A stretch of 64,000 nucleotides of DNA from Diphasiastrum complanatum (taxonomy: Eukaryota; Streptophyta; Lycopodiopsida; Lycopodiales; Lycopodiaceae): the NCBI GenBank assembly GCA_029204225.1, contig CM055094.1, positions 29,620,107-29,684,106 on the forward strand, read 5' to 3'. Positions 44,930 through 56,319 of this stretch are shown here, in pieces. The notes under the pieces are model-generated. The model was not told where the DNA came from, did not search any database, and worked only from the letters and a program-made list of their open reading frames with translations. Position 1 is the stretch's first letter; every line of letters starts with the position of its first letter. A program made the translations under genes and the position numbers.

Positions 44930-45258
44930 CTAACAATCGTCCTCTAACTCAAAGTCCGAGTCATCAGTCTCCGTGGAACTGCCAAACAAGGAATCTGTAG
45001 ATGACGCTGAGGGTGTCATGTGTCGTGGTGAGCCTCTGCTTCTGCCTCTACCTCTACCTCTACGTCTACCTCTTCCCTGTCCCCTACCTCTCCCTCTCCC
45101 TCTCTCTCTTCCTCCTGCCCCCTCCTGGTTGGCTCCAACTACTCCTCCTCTGCTACTCCCTCTAGGTCGCCCTCTCAACTGTAATCTCGTAGCCTGGGAA
45201 GGCCCTATAAACTCAGAGCCGACCTGGGCCTCAACTGCCTGTGAAACTCTAGTCCTCT
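44930..45258 (-). pseudogene. Last exon of the hAT-like transposase
   Basis: On the - strand an acceptor TTTGTAG precedes RTRVSQAVEAQVGSEFIG, a strongly basic RG-rich tract (GRGRGRGQGRGRRRGRGRGR), then [20 protein letters not shown] and the acidic end ELEDDC. The end matches 27029-27125. The RG tract could help nucleic-acid binding; that is inference. Confidence 0.65.
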
Positions 45259-45266
45259 CTACAAAC

Positions 45267-45590
45267 AAGGTATGATACATCTTGAGATGAGCCATAAGTG
45301 AAAAAAAAAAAATAACGGATGGAAGGACATGACATGCTTGATAACTAGCCATTTTACTTATAAAATACAATACCTTGTTCTTGTACATCGATTTTGTCAA
45401 GCACTCATATGATTCGCTATTTAAGGATGTGTGAATTTGAATATAAATGCTCAACAATAATACAATAATAACATGAGAAATTATTACAAATTCCAAAGCT
45501 CCTACAAAAGTATTACAACCTATTTTCCCACATTTTTTTCATGACAAAATACGGGCTTCATTCAATTGACTTTCTTTAGTACGAGCCAAG
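45267..45590. repeat. Direct repeat, right copy (hAT intron sequence)
   Basis: Matches 44060-44377 with a few substitutions and a 4-6 bp indel. On the - strand it is the intron just before the last hAT exon. Confidence 0.88.
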
Positions 45591-45601
45591 ACCGTAGCCA
45601 T

Positions 45602-46300
45602 TGTTGTTGCTCAATGGTTTGTCTCAGTTGCAGGTGGAGCGTGAAATCTGTCATGAGTTACCGCAGCCCCATACAGAGCGCAAATGAAGTAATTGGGCGG
45701 TCCATTTTCTTCGTGATTGATAACTGCATGTAAACTGCATTCGTTGTGAACTTGCGATATTCTGGCGGTGCCTCGGCTGTTGGTTTTCGCATGATGACCG
45801 TAGAGTTGACTCGGCGGTGCCTCGGCGGCTGGTCTTCGCATAATGACCGTAGAGTTGACTCGGCGGTGTAGCTAGGCGGTGCCTTGGCGGCCTTGCGATG
45901 CCTTGGCGGTTCCTTGCGGAGCCTTAGCGGTGCGTCGACGGTACTTTATAAGCTTAGATTCGATTATATTGCGTCGACGATCAAATCCGATGGATTTACG
46001 TCTGACGATCAGATTTGACGTTGCTGCAGACTGTGGAGAAAAAAGTTCATCGTTGCAGATTGTTTTCTGATTTGTTGAAGTCGTTGAAGATGGCTAGGTC
46101 TCCAATGTTCTTCAAATACTTGACATTCGAATGTAGAATAGAAATCAGGATTGGTTACCCTTTGATCCGGTTTTGAATTGTTGCGCAGAATGAGTGATTT
46201 TGTAGGTGTTGTAGTCTGTGTCAAGAACACGACAAAATATGTAGGATAGCAAAATTAAATTATAATTTCAAGGAGTAAACTGTGAGCTTAATTCCCAACA
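45602..46300 (-). repeat. Probable 3' LTR of copia D
   Basis: The + strand ends ATTCCCAACA just before the end of copia D coding (TTACCCCTTAAGG, a purine-rich run on the - strand), and TGTTG at 45602 could be the other edge. It holds GC-rich repeats (CGGTGCCTCGGCGG and CGCATAATGACCGTAGAG) at 45768-45930. No partner LTR is present. Confidence 0.5.
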
Positions 46301-48780
46301 TTACCCCTTAAGGTCACAGTTGGTGCCTTGAGTATCTTCGTCAGGTTTAGCATGTTAGAGAATTTCTGATACTTGATCTTGGGAAAAGCTTTAGTGAAGA
46401 TGTCTGCTACCATTTCGGATGTGGAGCAGTATTGTATAATCACTTATCCTAAGAAAAACTTTTCCCGAATAAAATGATATTGGATTTTGATGTGCTTTGA
46501 CTTGCCATAAAATCTGGGATTTAGAGATAGTGAAATGTAGCTCATTGTGAAAAATGCAAAAATAAGCTTGGTAGAGGCCAAAAATATTGTATATAGGATG
46601 ATTACACATGTGTGGAGCCTGTTCCCACGTGTGAAAATAGTGTACTTGTCATGTACCATAATCATATAGGCTGTACATATGATTTAATTCAAGTTCTAGT
46701 GGCTAAAATGGCCAAAAACTAGTTTTCTAGACATATGACACATGGCATCAATCTATTGATTGCATGAGCCACATCCTTTGGTTAGGTGTCACATCCCATG
46801 TGTAGAGGACAGCTCACATGTGTGGAATAAGTTGAAGTAGACGAATTTTGACTTCTAGAAGATTTTCAAGTAGATTTCCATATAGAAAGAAAATGGACCA
46901 AAAGTGCTCAAAATAGAAGGTTTTGTCCAAGTGTCAGTTTTGCATGATGAATCATCATATGACAAAGCACCTTCACACATGTGGGATCAAAGGTATGATC
47001 AGTACCACGAGCTCCCACTTATTGTATATATAGAGCCACATTTGGCCATAATTATTGTGAGACACCAATCTTGGTTTTGGAAGCAATTTTGAGTGATTCT
47101 CTCCATTTGTCTACATTTGTTTTGATTGTTTTGAGGTGCTATCAATGTGTACTTGATATTTAGGTTGGAGTCCATACTCAGACAGGGTTTCACACGTGGG
47201 AAACCAGAAAGTACACCTACCTTCAATTAATGATTGTTCTTGTTAGGATTTTGTGTCTAGAATTGATCTAGATTGATCTTAATCTCAAGTAGATTGATAG
47301 ATCAAGTAATATGACAACCAATCCCTCTCGAGGATCAGATTAGGATCCACTCTTAGTCTTTTTTGTACTTTTTGCACACTCATGTTGTCACACAGAATGG
47401 TATTAGCATTGAACTGAGTGCGATGTAAATCATGAAATAATGATCTGATCTGTATAGCTTCTTTGGAATCTTGACATGCTGCGATGTATTCCGTTTCGAT
47501 TGATTCAGGAGAAAGCGCCACTGATTTCTGGTTTTTTAAGTTCCATGAAATTGGTCCCCCTACCAGAAAGAAACAGAACCCATAAGTGGATTTCTGGTTG
47601 AGCATTTCCTCCCCAATCTGGGTTAGAGTGGCCATGAAGAACCATTGGGTCGATAGCATTTCCACCATAGCATAAAATATGATATGAAATTCCTTGAATA
47701 TTTTTCATCACTCTCTTTAATGCTTTCGAATGTAAGATCCTAGGATTAGACATGAATTGACTCAATGTGCTAATAGTGTATGCTAAATCTAGTCTAGTGC
47801 ATAGCATTGCATACCTCAAAGATCCTATAAGTGAACGATAAGGATATTTGGACAAGTCAAGTATCTCACTTTCGGTGTCTGCACTGGAAGGTTTAGTCAA
47901 TATCATAGCTGGATCCATTGGTGTATCAATCGGTTTGCAATGAGACATGTGAAACTTCTCTAGAATGCTCTCTAGATATTTCTATTGGCTTTGATAGACT
48001 TTATTATGCAATCTATCTCTAGTGATGTGTATTCCTAATAATGAATGAATAGTGCCTAGATCAATCATGTCAAACTCTTTTGACAGATCACTCTTTGTAG
48101 TGTGTAGTAAGAAAGTGTCATTAGATAGAATAAATGCATCATCTATGTGAACTGAATTGACACCTATGTATTTGGAATAAACGTTACAGTCAGCTGAATT
48201 GTTTGCAAGATCCAATTGAATGAGATAAGCGTTGATTCTTTCGAACCAAGCTCTTGCGGCTTGTTTCAAGCCAGAGATTGCTTTGTGTAGCTTGCGCACT
48301 TTGTGCTCTTGGCCTTTGACTTTGAATCCTTCCAGTTGGAAGGTGTATATCTTCTTTTTGACTTAGCCATTGAGAAAGGCTGTCTTCACATCCATTTGAT
48401 GCATCTCGAGGTCTTCCACAACTACTAATGCAATGAGAGTCCTCATTGACTGTATTTTAACATAGGAGTGAAGATTTCTTGATAATCTTCTCCTTGGACT
48501 TGAGTGAATCCTTTAGCCACTAGCCACGCTTTCCATTTTGCAATGGAACCATGAGAGTTGATCTTCTTCTTGAAGATCCACTTGGTATCAATAACTCTCT
48601 TGTGAGTGGAGAAGTCAACCAATGTCCGTCAAAAGTGAGTTGTACTCGCTTTCCTTTTCTTCTTGCGACTTCCTCAGAGCTGATTGCTTCGGCCAAGGTC
48701 TTTGGATCTCCAGATGAAGTCCAATAAGATTGAGGTATATACCTCTCAGGAACTGTTCAAGTTCTTGAAGATCTTCGAAG
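46301..48780 (-). pseudogene. Copia D reverse transcriptase and RNase H
   Basis: Pieces: 48299-47982 (KLHKAISGLKQAARAWFERI, VHIDDAF in place of YVDD), 47948-47505 (KYPYRSLIGSLRYAMLCTRL, DLAYTISTLSQFMSNP), 47540-47384 (ESIETEYIAACQDSKEA, ILCDNMS) and, beyond the solo LTR, YISLSLNPRFYGKSKHIKIQ and VADIFTKAFPK. Removing the solo LTR and one CTCAT restores a continuous RNase H reading, so D was there first. The reverse-transcriptase start (48300-48780) has stops. Confidence 0.8.
46546..47378 (+). repeat. Solo LTR of the A/B copia family
   Basis: Begins TGTGAAAAATGC and ends TTTTTGCACA, flanked by the perfect 5-bp duplication CTCAT (46541-46545 and 47379-47383). Opposite orientation to the other A/B LTRs on the + strand. 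Its internal sequence (TTATTGTATATATAGAGCC) matches element B rather than A. No internal coding region is present, as after LTR-LTR recombination. Confidence 0.92.
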
Positions 48781-50532
48781 GTGTTTTTTTTTAATTTGTT
48801 CAGATCTGCTTGAGCTAGCTTGGTCTGGATCTGGTGACAGGTGTTGTCAGCTGCTCGGCTTCTATAGCTATAGCTGCAGGTTCTGAAGAAAAAACATCAC
48901 GAGTGTAGAAAGGATGAAATGACAAGACATCATCTGTCAATGGTTGTTTGAAGTCGTAGAATGTATCTTTTTTGAAGATTACATCCCTAGAAACAAATGC
49001 TACATTCGTGGATGGATCATAAACTTTATAAGCTTTATGTTCATCAGGATAGCCAATGAAAATGCATTTATCTGACCTCTGGTCTAATTTCTTCCTAAGC
49101 TGTTTAAGAACATGAACGAAACATATACAGCCAAAGATTTTTAAATGGCTACTAACACTAGGCTTTTGTCCGTGCCGTACTTCATAAGGAGTTCTGTTAT
49201 TGATGGATTTTGTGCTGGATCTATTCTATACATCACAGCCTGTGGCAGTAGCTTCTGCTTAGAATTTTGTAGGTAAGTACGCTTGATGTAGCATGGATCT
49301 TGGTTGAATTAAGTAGCGTTCAATTCTTCCTTTCTGCAATTCCATTCTGCTGTAAATTGTCTTCGAATGCCATGTTCGGCCAGGTAGTCTGACATCTCAT
49401 TGGAGATGTATTCACCACCACCATTAGTTCGGAGTGCTTTCACTTTTCTAGATGTTTGGGTCTTAGCCATGGCCTTAATTTTTTTGAAGCATTAAAAGAT
49501 TTCTAATTTGTACTTTATGAACATGACTGTTGACCACCTAGAATAATCATCTATGAAAGTGATAAAATAAAGTGCATCTCCTAGGGATGAAGTTGGCATT
49601 GGACCGCAAAGATTGCTATGTACAAGATCTAATACCTATTTTGTTTTGACCAAATGTGTTTTGGGAAATCTTCTTCTAGAGTGTTTGCCATAGATGCAAG
49701 ATTCACAAAAAAATAATTCCTATCTAATGAAAGAGGGAAATACAATCCATCAACTAAATTATTACAATGCATGTAAGAAAGTGAGCTTGTATTAACGTGT
49801 CCAAATCGACCATGCCACAATAAAGCCTTGTCATTTACATCTTCATTTGAAGTACTAGCTAATGCAACTGAGTGAGAGTACATATAATTTTCGACTCGTG
49901 TGCAGGTACTCAGAGTAGTATCTTCATCGAAGATTGTACATTGTTCAGAAGAAAATGTAAAAGTGTAGCCCTCATCAGTCATTTTCAAAAATTGATAACA
50001 GGTTCTTAGATAACTGAGGTACGTGAAGAACATTCGGAACAGAAATGAAAACATCATTCTTGAACACAATCTTGACTGTTCCTTTCCCTTCTACGTGGAT
50101 GGTGTTTGAGCCTCCGAGGTAGATGAATTGTTCTCTGGTATAAGCTTCGTATTCAATAAACCATAATCTACGAGGAGTCATGTGTTGGGTCGTGCCACTA
50201 CCAAGATACCAGCTATTGTAGTCACTCGTTGCTATTGTTGTAAGCCACTAACAGTTCTGATGGTTTGCTTCATTAGAGGTGTGCTCCTTAAATTTCGTTG
50301 CATTAGTAGAATTCAATTGTTGTTGTTGCTGCTGCTTCTTTGTCTCGTTGTAGATGCGGATACGACACTCCTTGATGTCATGATTCACTCTCTTACAATA
50401 TCTACAAAAGAGCTTCTTGCATGATCCACTACTCTCTGATTGAGTATGAGGCTTATGCTGCTGCACTTGATTCTTGCCCTTGAAATTGTTTTTCTTCTTG
50501 GTGTATAGAGTTAGGGACTTGTCTTTGACCAA
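48781..50532 (-). pseudogene. Copia D protease, pre-integrase and integrase
   Basis: The protease region (50230-49975) reads WYLGSGTTQHMT where active relatives have DSGATQHMT, so the catalytic Asp is replaced by Gly. It goes on VPNVLHVPQLSKNLLSI. Pre-integrase (50069-49629) has LLWHGRFGHVNTSSL. Integrase and the linker (49650-48890) are broken by stops. The knuckle region (50532-50248) reads LFCRYCKRVNHDIKECR. Confidence 0.72.
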
Positions 50533-51125
50533 CAGTCACTGGTCTTTCTCCGCATCTCTTCTTGAAGAAGATGATCGATGACCTTTTGAAGAGTCAGGTC
50601 AGGTTGAAGAGAGATCATTACAACAAAGTGTTCGTAAGACTTTGGTAAAGAAGAAAGCAAGGTCATTACAGCGTCATCATTCAAAATAGAATATCCTACA
50701 GCTGACAATTGATCTAATAAAGACTTGAAATTGTTGATGGGGTAGTGATAGCTGTTGAATCAGACATCCTAAGAGTAAAGAACTTCCTTCTAAGGTGTAA
50801 TCATGTGGTCACATCTTGAGTCTCATACATATTTGATAGCAAATAGAATGCTTTCTTAGAGGACTTGCATGTGGTAACATGGGAAATCTAGGAGTCGGCT
50901 AGATTCAACATGAATGATGCTAAGACCTTCTAATCCTTGATCTTACATGCCTTCACTAATTCATAATCATTGTTGTTAGACCTGTCTATGACATCCCAAA
51001 GGTCTCTATCTATAAGCATCATCCAAAGTTTTAGTTTCTAGAGGTAGAAGTTAGATCTGTTGAATCTATCAATGATTCTAACTTCATTGGAGGATGAAGA
51101 AGCTGAGTTACCAGTGAGAGACATT
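50511..51125 (-). pseudogene. Copia D gag
   Basis: The - strand starts MSLTGNSASSSSNEVRIIDR near 51125, then passes with stops through KDQKVLASFMLNLADS, LHLRRKFFTLRMSDS and NDDAVMTLLSSLPKSYEHFV, the UBN2-type capsid. Confidence 0.72.
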
Positions 51126-51170
51126 TTGAACTGATAGTAACCTCTCGGCTTAGTGAGTTACACTCTGATA

Positions 51171-52110
51171 TTACATGTGAGAACGGAGGATGGAAGGAAA
51201 TGAAAAATGAACAAATATCACCTGATGGGATGTATGAAGAATGCTGTCTATGCCACCTACGTAGTCACTAATAAAAAATCCTAGTGAAATAAGAAAAGAG
51301 TTGAGTCTTGTATACCATGATCTTGGTGCTTGCTTTAGTCCATAAATACTTTTGAAGAGCAAGCACACTTTGGACTCATCCTTGATGAATCCTTGAGATT
51401 GTTCCATATATATCTCCTCCTCAAGATAACCATTTAAAAAATCATTGGATACATCTAATTGGAACACCTTCCATTTGAAAAAACAAGCAAGAGAGATAAG
51501 AATTCTTATTGTCACCATCTTTGCAACAGGTGCAAAGGTCTCCTCATAGTCAAGGCCATGGATTTGAGCAAATCCTTTAGCACATAATCTTGCCTTGAAC
51601 TTGTCGATGGTGCCATCATGATTGTATTTGATTTGAAATACCCACTTGCATCCAATCACATGATTGATGGATGGTGGATTCACAAGCTCCCAAGTATTGT
51701 TGGTGATCAATGCATCATACTCTTGCTTAATGGCATCATACCAGTCCTTGGTATTGAGTGCCTCTTGAACATTCTTTGGCTCTTCATGAGAAACAAATAA
51801 GGCAATCAAAATCCACTTGCTTGCCTTTATCAACATATGAGAGCCTCTCGGGCTCGGATCTCTCTCTCATAGATCTTCTTGGTGAAAAAATCCGAGGAGA
51901 CTCCTCTTCGATTCTTGACCCCATCACATCATAATTGTCTTCAATAGCAATAGTTGGTGATGCGTCTAGAGATGCTTTGATCTCGGCCCCTTCCAAATTG
52001 GATTTTTGCTCTTCATAGAAAATAACATCTCTACTCTCAATCACATTTGAGGTAGAGAGTATAAAGACTCTAGGCCTTCTTGGTGGGTTCTCTCAATCAA
52101 CCAACACTTT
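51171..52110 (-). pseudogene. Copia S reverse-transcriptase fragment
   Basis: The - strand frame 51836-51171 reads EALNTKDWYDAIKQEYDALI, HVIGCKWVFQIKYNHDGTID, KARLCAKGFAQIHGLDYEET, FQLDVSNDFLNGYLEEEIYM and LKQAPRSWYTRLNSF. The - strand frame 52044-51784 is the upstream acidic linker. It stops before YVDD. The fragment abuts the copia D primer site on the left and an unrelated + strand element on the right. Confidence 0.8.
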
Positions 52111-52168
52111 ATAGGAAGCTGATTTTAAAATATGCTATCAATTTATTTGGAGAGGTTTACATTGCTCA

Positions 52169-52651
52169 GTGGACTCTAAATTGATCAATCCTCAATTGAG
52201 TAATGTCAACAATGATTGTTCATCAATGGTTATTTGGAACAATCGAAACGTCAAATCCCTATTTCAACTTTGGAATGTATTTTCACTATTTGGTATTGAT
52301 GCTTCAACGATTTATATGGGCAACTGCAAATTTTATATTTCGAGAAAAGAGTTCATTTTTGAGGTCAATCAAGTCAAATATTCACAAACACCTATGAATG
52401 AGGTATTGACCCAATTTAAAGAAATATATTTCAGTCAACAATATGCCCAAAATCATGTTTCATCATACGACCGAGTTTCAATGTTCATGCTGACTACTTC
52501 GTATAGAGCATTTAAACAACAATTCATGACTACCATTGCTCATGGAAGAATTATAATGTCCTTTATCAAGTTGGTTAAACAACATGGATTGCCAACTACG
52601 GTAGAAGAGCCATATGCAACACAAAATCAAGAATCCGAGGGAATTGGATAA
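52169..52651 (+). pseudogene. Unrecognised 160-codon ORF upstream of LTR T
   Basis: An open + strand frame (SLFQLWNVFSLFGIDAS, FIFEVNQVKYSQTPMNEVLT, SYRAFKQQFMTTIAHGRI) that I cannot assign. It lies about 300 bp before a polypurine tract (GTAGGGGGAG, 52955-52963) and LTR, so it may belong to the 3' part of that element or be a captured sequence. Stops follow it up to the tract. Confidence 0.3.
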
Positions 52652-52963
52652 GCATCCAATTTGTTATGATGTCAAGGAAGCAGACAAAAGAGGATATTGC
52701 AGTGATGCACTCTGTCCATTCCATACAGATTGGTTGCCAACAAGCAATATGGTGCTTCATCAAACTCTTCTTTGACCATCCGTTTTCCTTCATGGAAACA
52801 AGGATTACAGTATGAAGCCAACAAAATAATTTCAATTCGACAGCTTTAGATTTGTAATGAGGCAATACGTTTATGGACGACACATCCTCAATCATGACAG
52901 GCGGTCAAACCAATCAGACAAGCGTCTTCATTTTTGAGGACAAAAATGTTTAAGTAGGGGGAG

Positions 52964-53493
52964 TGTCATGTACTTTTAGTACATCAATGCTTTTCAAGGC
53001 AATATAATATCCATTGTAAGCTTTGTAGGCCCAAAAGGAGCTATTAGCCTTAATAACAAAGCGGCTCTCTCTTTAGGCCCTTCAAAGTAATTAATAAGGA
53101 TAATAGGCCAATAAGGGCCCAATGTAGTTTAAATAATGCTTAACAAGGGCTAACTATCCCTCAATATAGTTAAGTTAAGTGAGAGCATTGTCTATAACTA
53201 GGCAAGAGACGTCAATTTGTGAATCTTTGGCTCATTTGCAAGTGAGAGCTTCTAACTTCCTTGTGAATGTGAGCCATAGGGATCTCCATTGCTAGGTCTC
53301 ATGTGCCCTATTCACATGAATCCATGCTCATGTACATATCTTGTAATCGTCTTTCCATTGCTAATGTGATTCTATGGTGATCTCCATGTTTCTAGATTTC
53401 TATTGATATGCTATCTTGAATGCTATGTATTTTTCTTGCTATTAGCTTTACTTCTTTTGTAATTGCTATTTGCTTGAGATTTGGCACATGACA
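52964..53493 (+). repeat. LTR T
   Basis: Begins TGTCATGTACTTTTAG after the purine tract GTAGGGGGAG and ends TTTGGCACATGACA. Ends are an 8-bp inverted repeat (TGTCATGT / ACATGACA). The purine tract at its left makes it a 3' LTR in + orientation. The tract and the TGTCATG start are typical of plant Ty3/gypsy elements, but the family is not proven. Confidence 0.7.
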
Positions 53494-53705
53494 TACCGAC
53501 TTTACTTTGAAAATCTATCAAGAACTTTAGACTATCGATAATTCGATTGTCATTAAGAGAAAGATACAGTGCTGCGTTACAATTGGAAATCAATTTGCTG
53601 ATACCGAAAAAAATTGATTCGAATTAAAGAATAATTTGATATCATGAAAGATATCAAATATAAGAGCTTGAGCTCTGATATAGTATTAGGCCTTGAAGAA
53701 TCACT
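53494..53705 (-). other. Leader of copia H
   Basis: No gene. On the - strand it follows the primer site and contains palindromic GATATCATGAAAGATATC and GAGCTTGAGCTC. Confidence 0.5.
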
Positions 53706-54756
53706 GCTCTGATACAATGTTGGAAAGAGGTGTGTGAAAAAGATAGGTAGAATAGAATCGAATAAAAAGAATTCGAACGACAAGAATTAAAACTTATCGT
53801 GCATAGCATAATAAACTATCTTTCTCTTTCTCTATGCATAACTACGCCTATCAATTTTGAAGAAAACAATAGTGGTAGAAATCACGTTCGATCTTATAGT
53901 AACTAGTTTTGAAATCATTAGTACTACAATGATTACATAGCCAAACATTTAAAGCATTGGATTATGAGACAAATAATCAGTCGTGAAGAACTATAGAAAC
54001 ACATATATTGAGACGAACTTGAATGCAACAAGAAGATAGTATTGATTCAGTATGAAAACAAACCAAATGTAAATGAGTACAATAAGTTTGCAGTTCGAAG
54101 ACACGCACTCTAAGCTATCTTTGAGAAACCAAATATAAGTTTGAATTAAGCGCAACTATTGATAAGCAGTAAGCGCAATAGCAATCTCTAATCAACTCTA
54201 AAGAAGTGAGCTAGAATGCTCAGGAGTGTCCAAGCTCGCAGGCTTGAGAGAGAGAACGCTAATTTTTCAATACTTGATGATTGATCTTTATGCTTGAGAT
54301 GTAGGAATATGAATAGCTATTTATACTAAGCAATTAGGTCATCAAATGCGTCATCTAGTTGGCTATGATGTGCTGGCATCCATCCAGTTAGGACTTCTTA
54401 GAAATTTCTTGCTTGATGAATTAATGCAAGTCGGTGGCTTTGGTTGTAAACAATCTATCTGCAGATATCAACGTAAACTGTCACTTTGCAAAAATGAACG
54501 TAAACTGTCATGCGAAAAATGCGAGGTCTTCGCCAATGTTATTTCCTTAACATTTGAGGCATCTGGCATTTTGCAAAAAAGCCGAAGTGAGAGAAAAATC
54601 CTGAAAGACAAAAATCTCGAGAATGCCGACACTGTGAGCCATTTTTGAGTAGTTATGCAGACTGTGTAAAAACATGAAAAAATTTGTAGGTCTGAATAAA
54701 AGTTGGATGAAGATTTAGAATGTTGATTAGTCGATTAGTAGGAGAATAATCCAACA
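53706..54756 (-). repeat. Copia H 5' LTR with primer site
   Basis: The primer site (53706-53717, - strand TTGTATCAGAGC, one mismatch) adjoins an LTR from 53718 (TGTTGGAAAGAGGTGTG) to 54756 (AATAATCCAACA). Same family as the long LTR of copia G. It is inserted in the reverse transcriptase of copia J, directly after QMDVQTTYL. No H coding region remains. Confidence 0.8.
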
Positions 54757-55630
54757 TAAGATATGTTGTTTGTACATCCATTTGATGTATTTCCGAATCT
54801 GCTACAACAACAAATGACAATAGAAGTCGAATAGAAGAATATTTAACTACTAGATTGAAGGTCTCAATGTAGTCGATGTTGTATACCTGAAAGAATTCTC
54901 TGGCGACAAGTCGAGTCTTTCTTTGATCGATACTTCCATCTACCTTGTATTTGATTTTGAACAACCATTTGCAATCAACTACATTTCTGCTGGTAGGTAA
55001 TTCGACCATAGTCCATGTCTGGTTCTTGATAAGAGATGAATACTCTTTATCCATAGCTTCTTTCTAGAGATTGGAATCGGACTGATTGAGTGCCTCTTTG
55101 ACAGTCGTCGACTCTTAAACAAGGTAAGTTGCAGACTCATCGATGTACTTGATAGGTGGTCTGTTTTGTCTTGTCAATCTTCTGGGTGATGTTCGAATTT
55201 GATAATCTTCATCATGCTGTAGTTGCTGAATTGCAACATCATCATCTTCGGATTCGCTATTGATAAGTTGTTCATCGAGAGTAGACAAGCTTGGACCATC
55301 AAAAGGAATAGTCGACTTTGGAACTAAAGAGTCCAATATTTCAGGAGACTCCGATAGTTTGGCTATATGAGCTTTGCCCTTACCTTTGAGGTCGATAAAC
55401 CGATGAAGATGACATCCGGCCTGGTGAATATCTTCGACTCGACAAGATCATACAACTTATAAGCTTGATCTGAAGTAGTGTAGCTCATGAAAATCGATTT
55501 GATACTCTAGAAGTTGAGCTTTGTCCTGAGATCATACGGAATTTGCACATAGGCAATACATCCAAAAACTCGTATGTTCGATAGAGAAGGTTTGGAGCCT
55601 GTCCGAACTTCGTATGGTGTTTTGTGTGAG
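54757..55630 (-). pseudogene. Copia J integrase end and reverse-transcriptase start
   Basis: The - strand reads KTPYEVRTGSKPSLSNIRVF, a linker with EDDDVAIQQLQHDEDYQIR, then MDKEYSSLIKNQTWTMVELP, NVVDCKWLFKIKYKVDGSID and QMDVQTTYL, where the copia H LTR interrupts. Ends on the right near 55630. Confidence 0.78.
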
Positions 55631-56319
55631 AGATTTCAACTAGTTTAGTCTAGTTTAGTCATATTTTGGTAAATTGTCAATATGAGGCCAAAACTCATTT
55701 TAGACGTAGAGATAAACTTTTTGAAGTTATATTAGTTTAAAATACATTCAATAAACACTTTTTGAAAGTGTGGGAAAGTTGGTAGTCGAGTTTGAGAGAG
55801 ATTCAAATCTGAACTTTGGGTACATTGAATCTAGACCCAAAAATAGTAGGGATTACATTTTGGAGGGGAAGCCAAGTGGCCAAATAGGGTTTGGACCTGT
55901 TATGAAAGGATGTAACTCATGGAGAGACACATCTTCTCTCTTCTCTCTCTCATTTCATCATTATACATGGTTCTCTTTGGGTTCTACTACTCATTGGTGC
56001 ACTCTCTTGATGATATCTTGCAATTCTATGTGTAGAATGATCATTTATTGCTATTTTTTGTTCCACATGTGTGAAATACAGTAGGGTAATGTAGTTGTAT
56101 GGACAACAACCATATTTTATGTTTTGGTTCATGTTTGATCAGTATCTCTTAGAGTTTGCATCTCATTTTCTATGTAGATGCTGATTTTTCTACATTGGCA
56201 GGATTGTTGGTTTGCTCCTTTTGTAACCAAAGATCAAGGACATGGATTGGATCTTGAATGATATGAAATCCTTCACATTTTGTCTGAGAGACTTTTAGTA
56301 GGACATCTATTCTGAATAT
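55631..56319. other. No gene seen
   Basis: AT-rich spacer between copia J and copia B. An open frame at 55770-56084 has no recognisable feature and is probably chance. Confidence 0.5.

Larger units (their letters stand above)
44378..45266 (-). mobile_element. hAT-like element, 3' end with last exon
   Basis: Contains the outer sequence GCAGGCCACG with a hairpin (CACGATCCGGAA 44387-44398, TTCCGGATCGTG 44410-44421), the same 3' non-coding region as 23497-23884, and the last coding exon. It lies exactly between two direct repeats whose sequence is the preceding intron of the same gene. Confidence 0.7.
46301..51165 (-). mobile_element. Ty1/copia element D, interrupted by a solo LTR
   Basis: On the - strand: degenerate primer site (about 51150-51163, TAATATCAGAG), gag from about 51125, knuckle, protease, pre-integrase, integrase, reverse transcriptase, RNase H, then a probable 3' LTR. 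Many stops. The solo LTR at 46546-47378 splits the RNase H. The 5' LTR is missing: copia S sequence begins right after the primer site. Confidence 0.82.

Noticed and set aside
44973-45275. + strand Leu/Pro-rich 100-codon frame (repeated PLPL)
   Set aside because: It is the antisense shadow of the RG-rich last exon of the hAT-like gene on the - strand.
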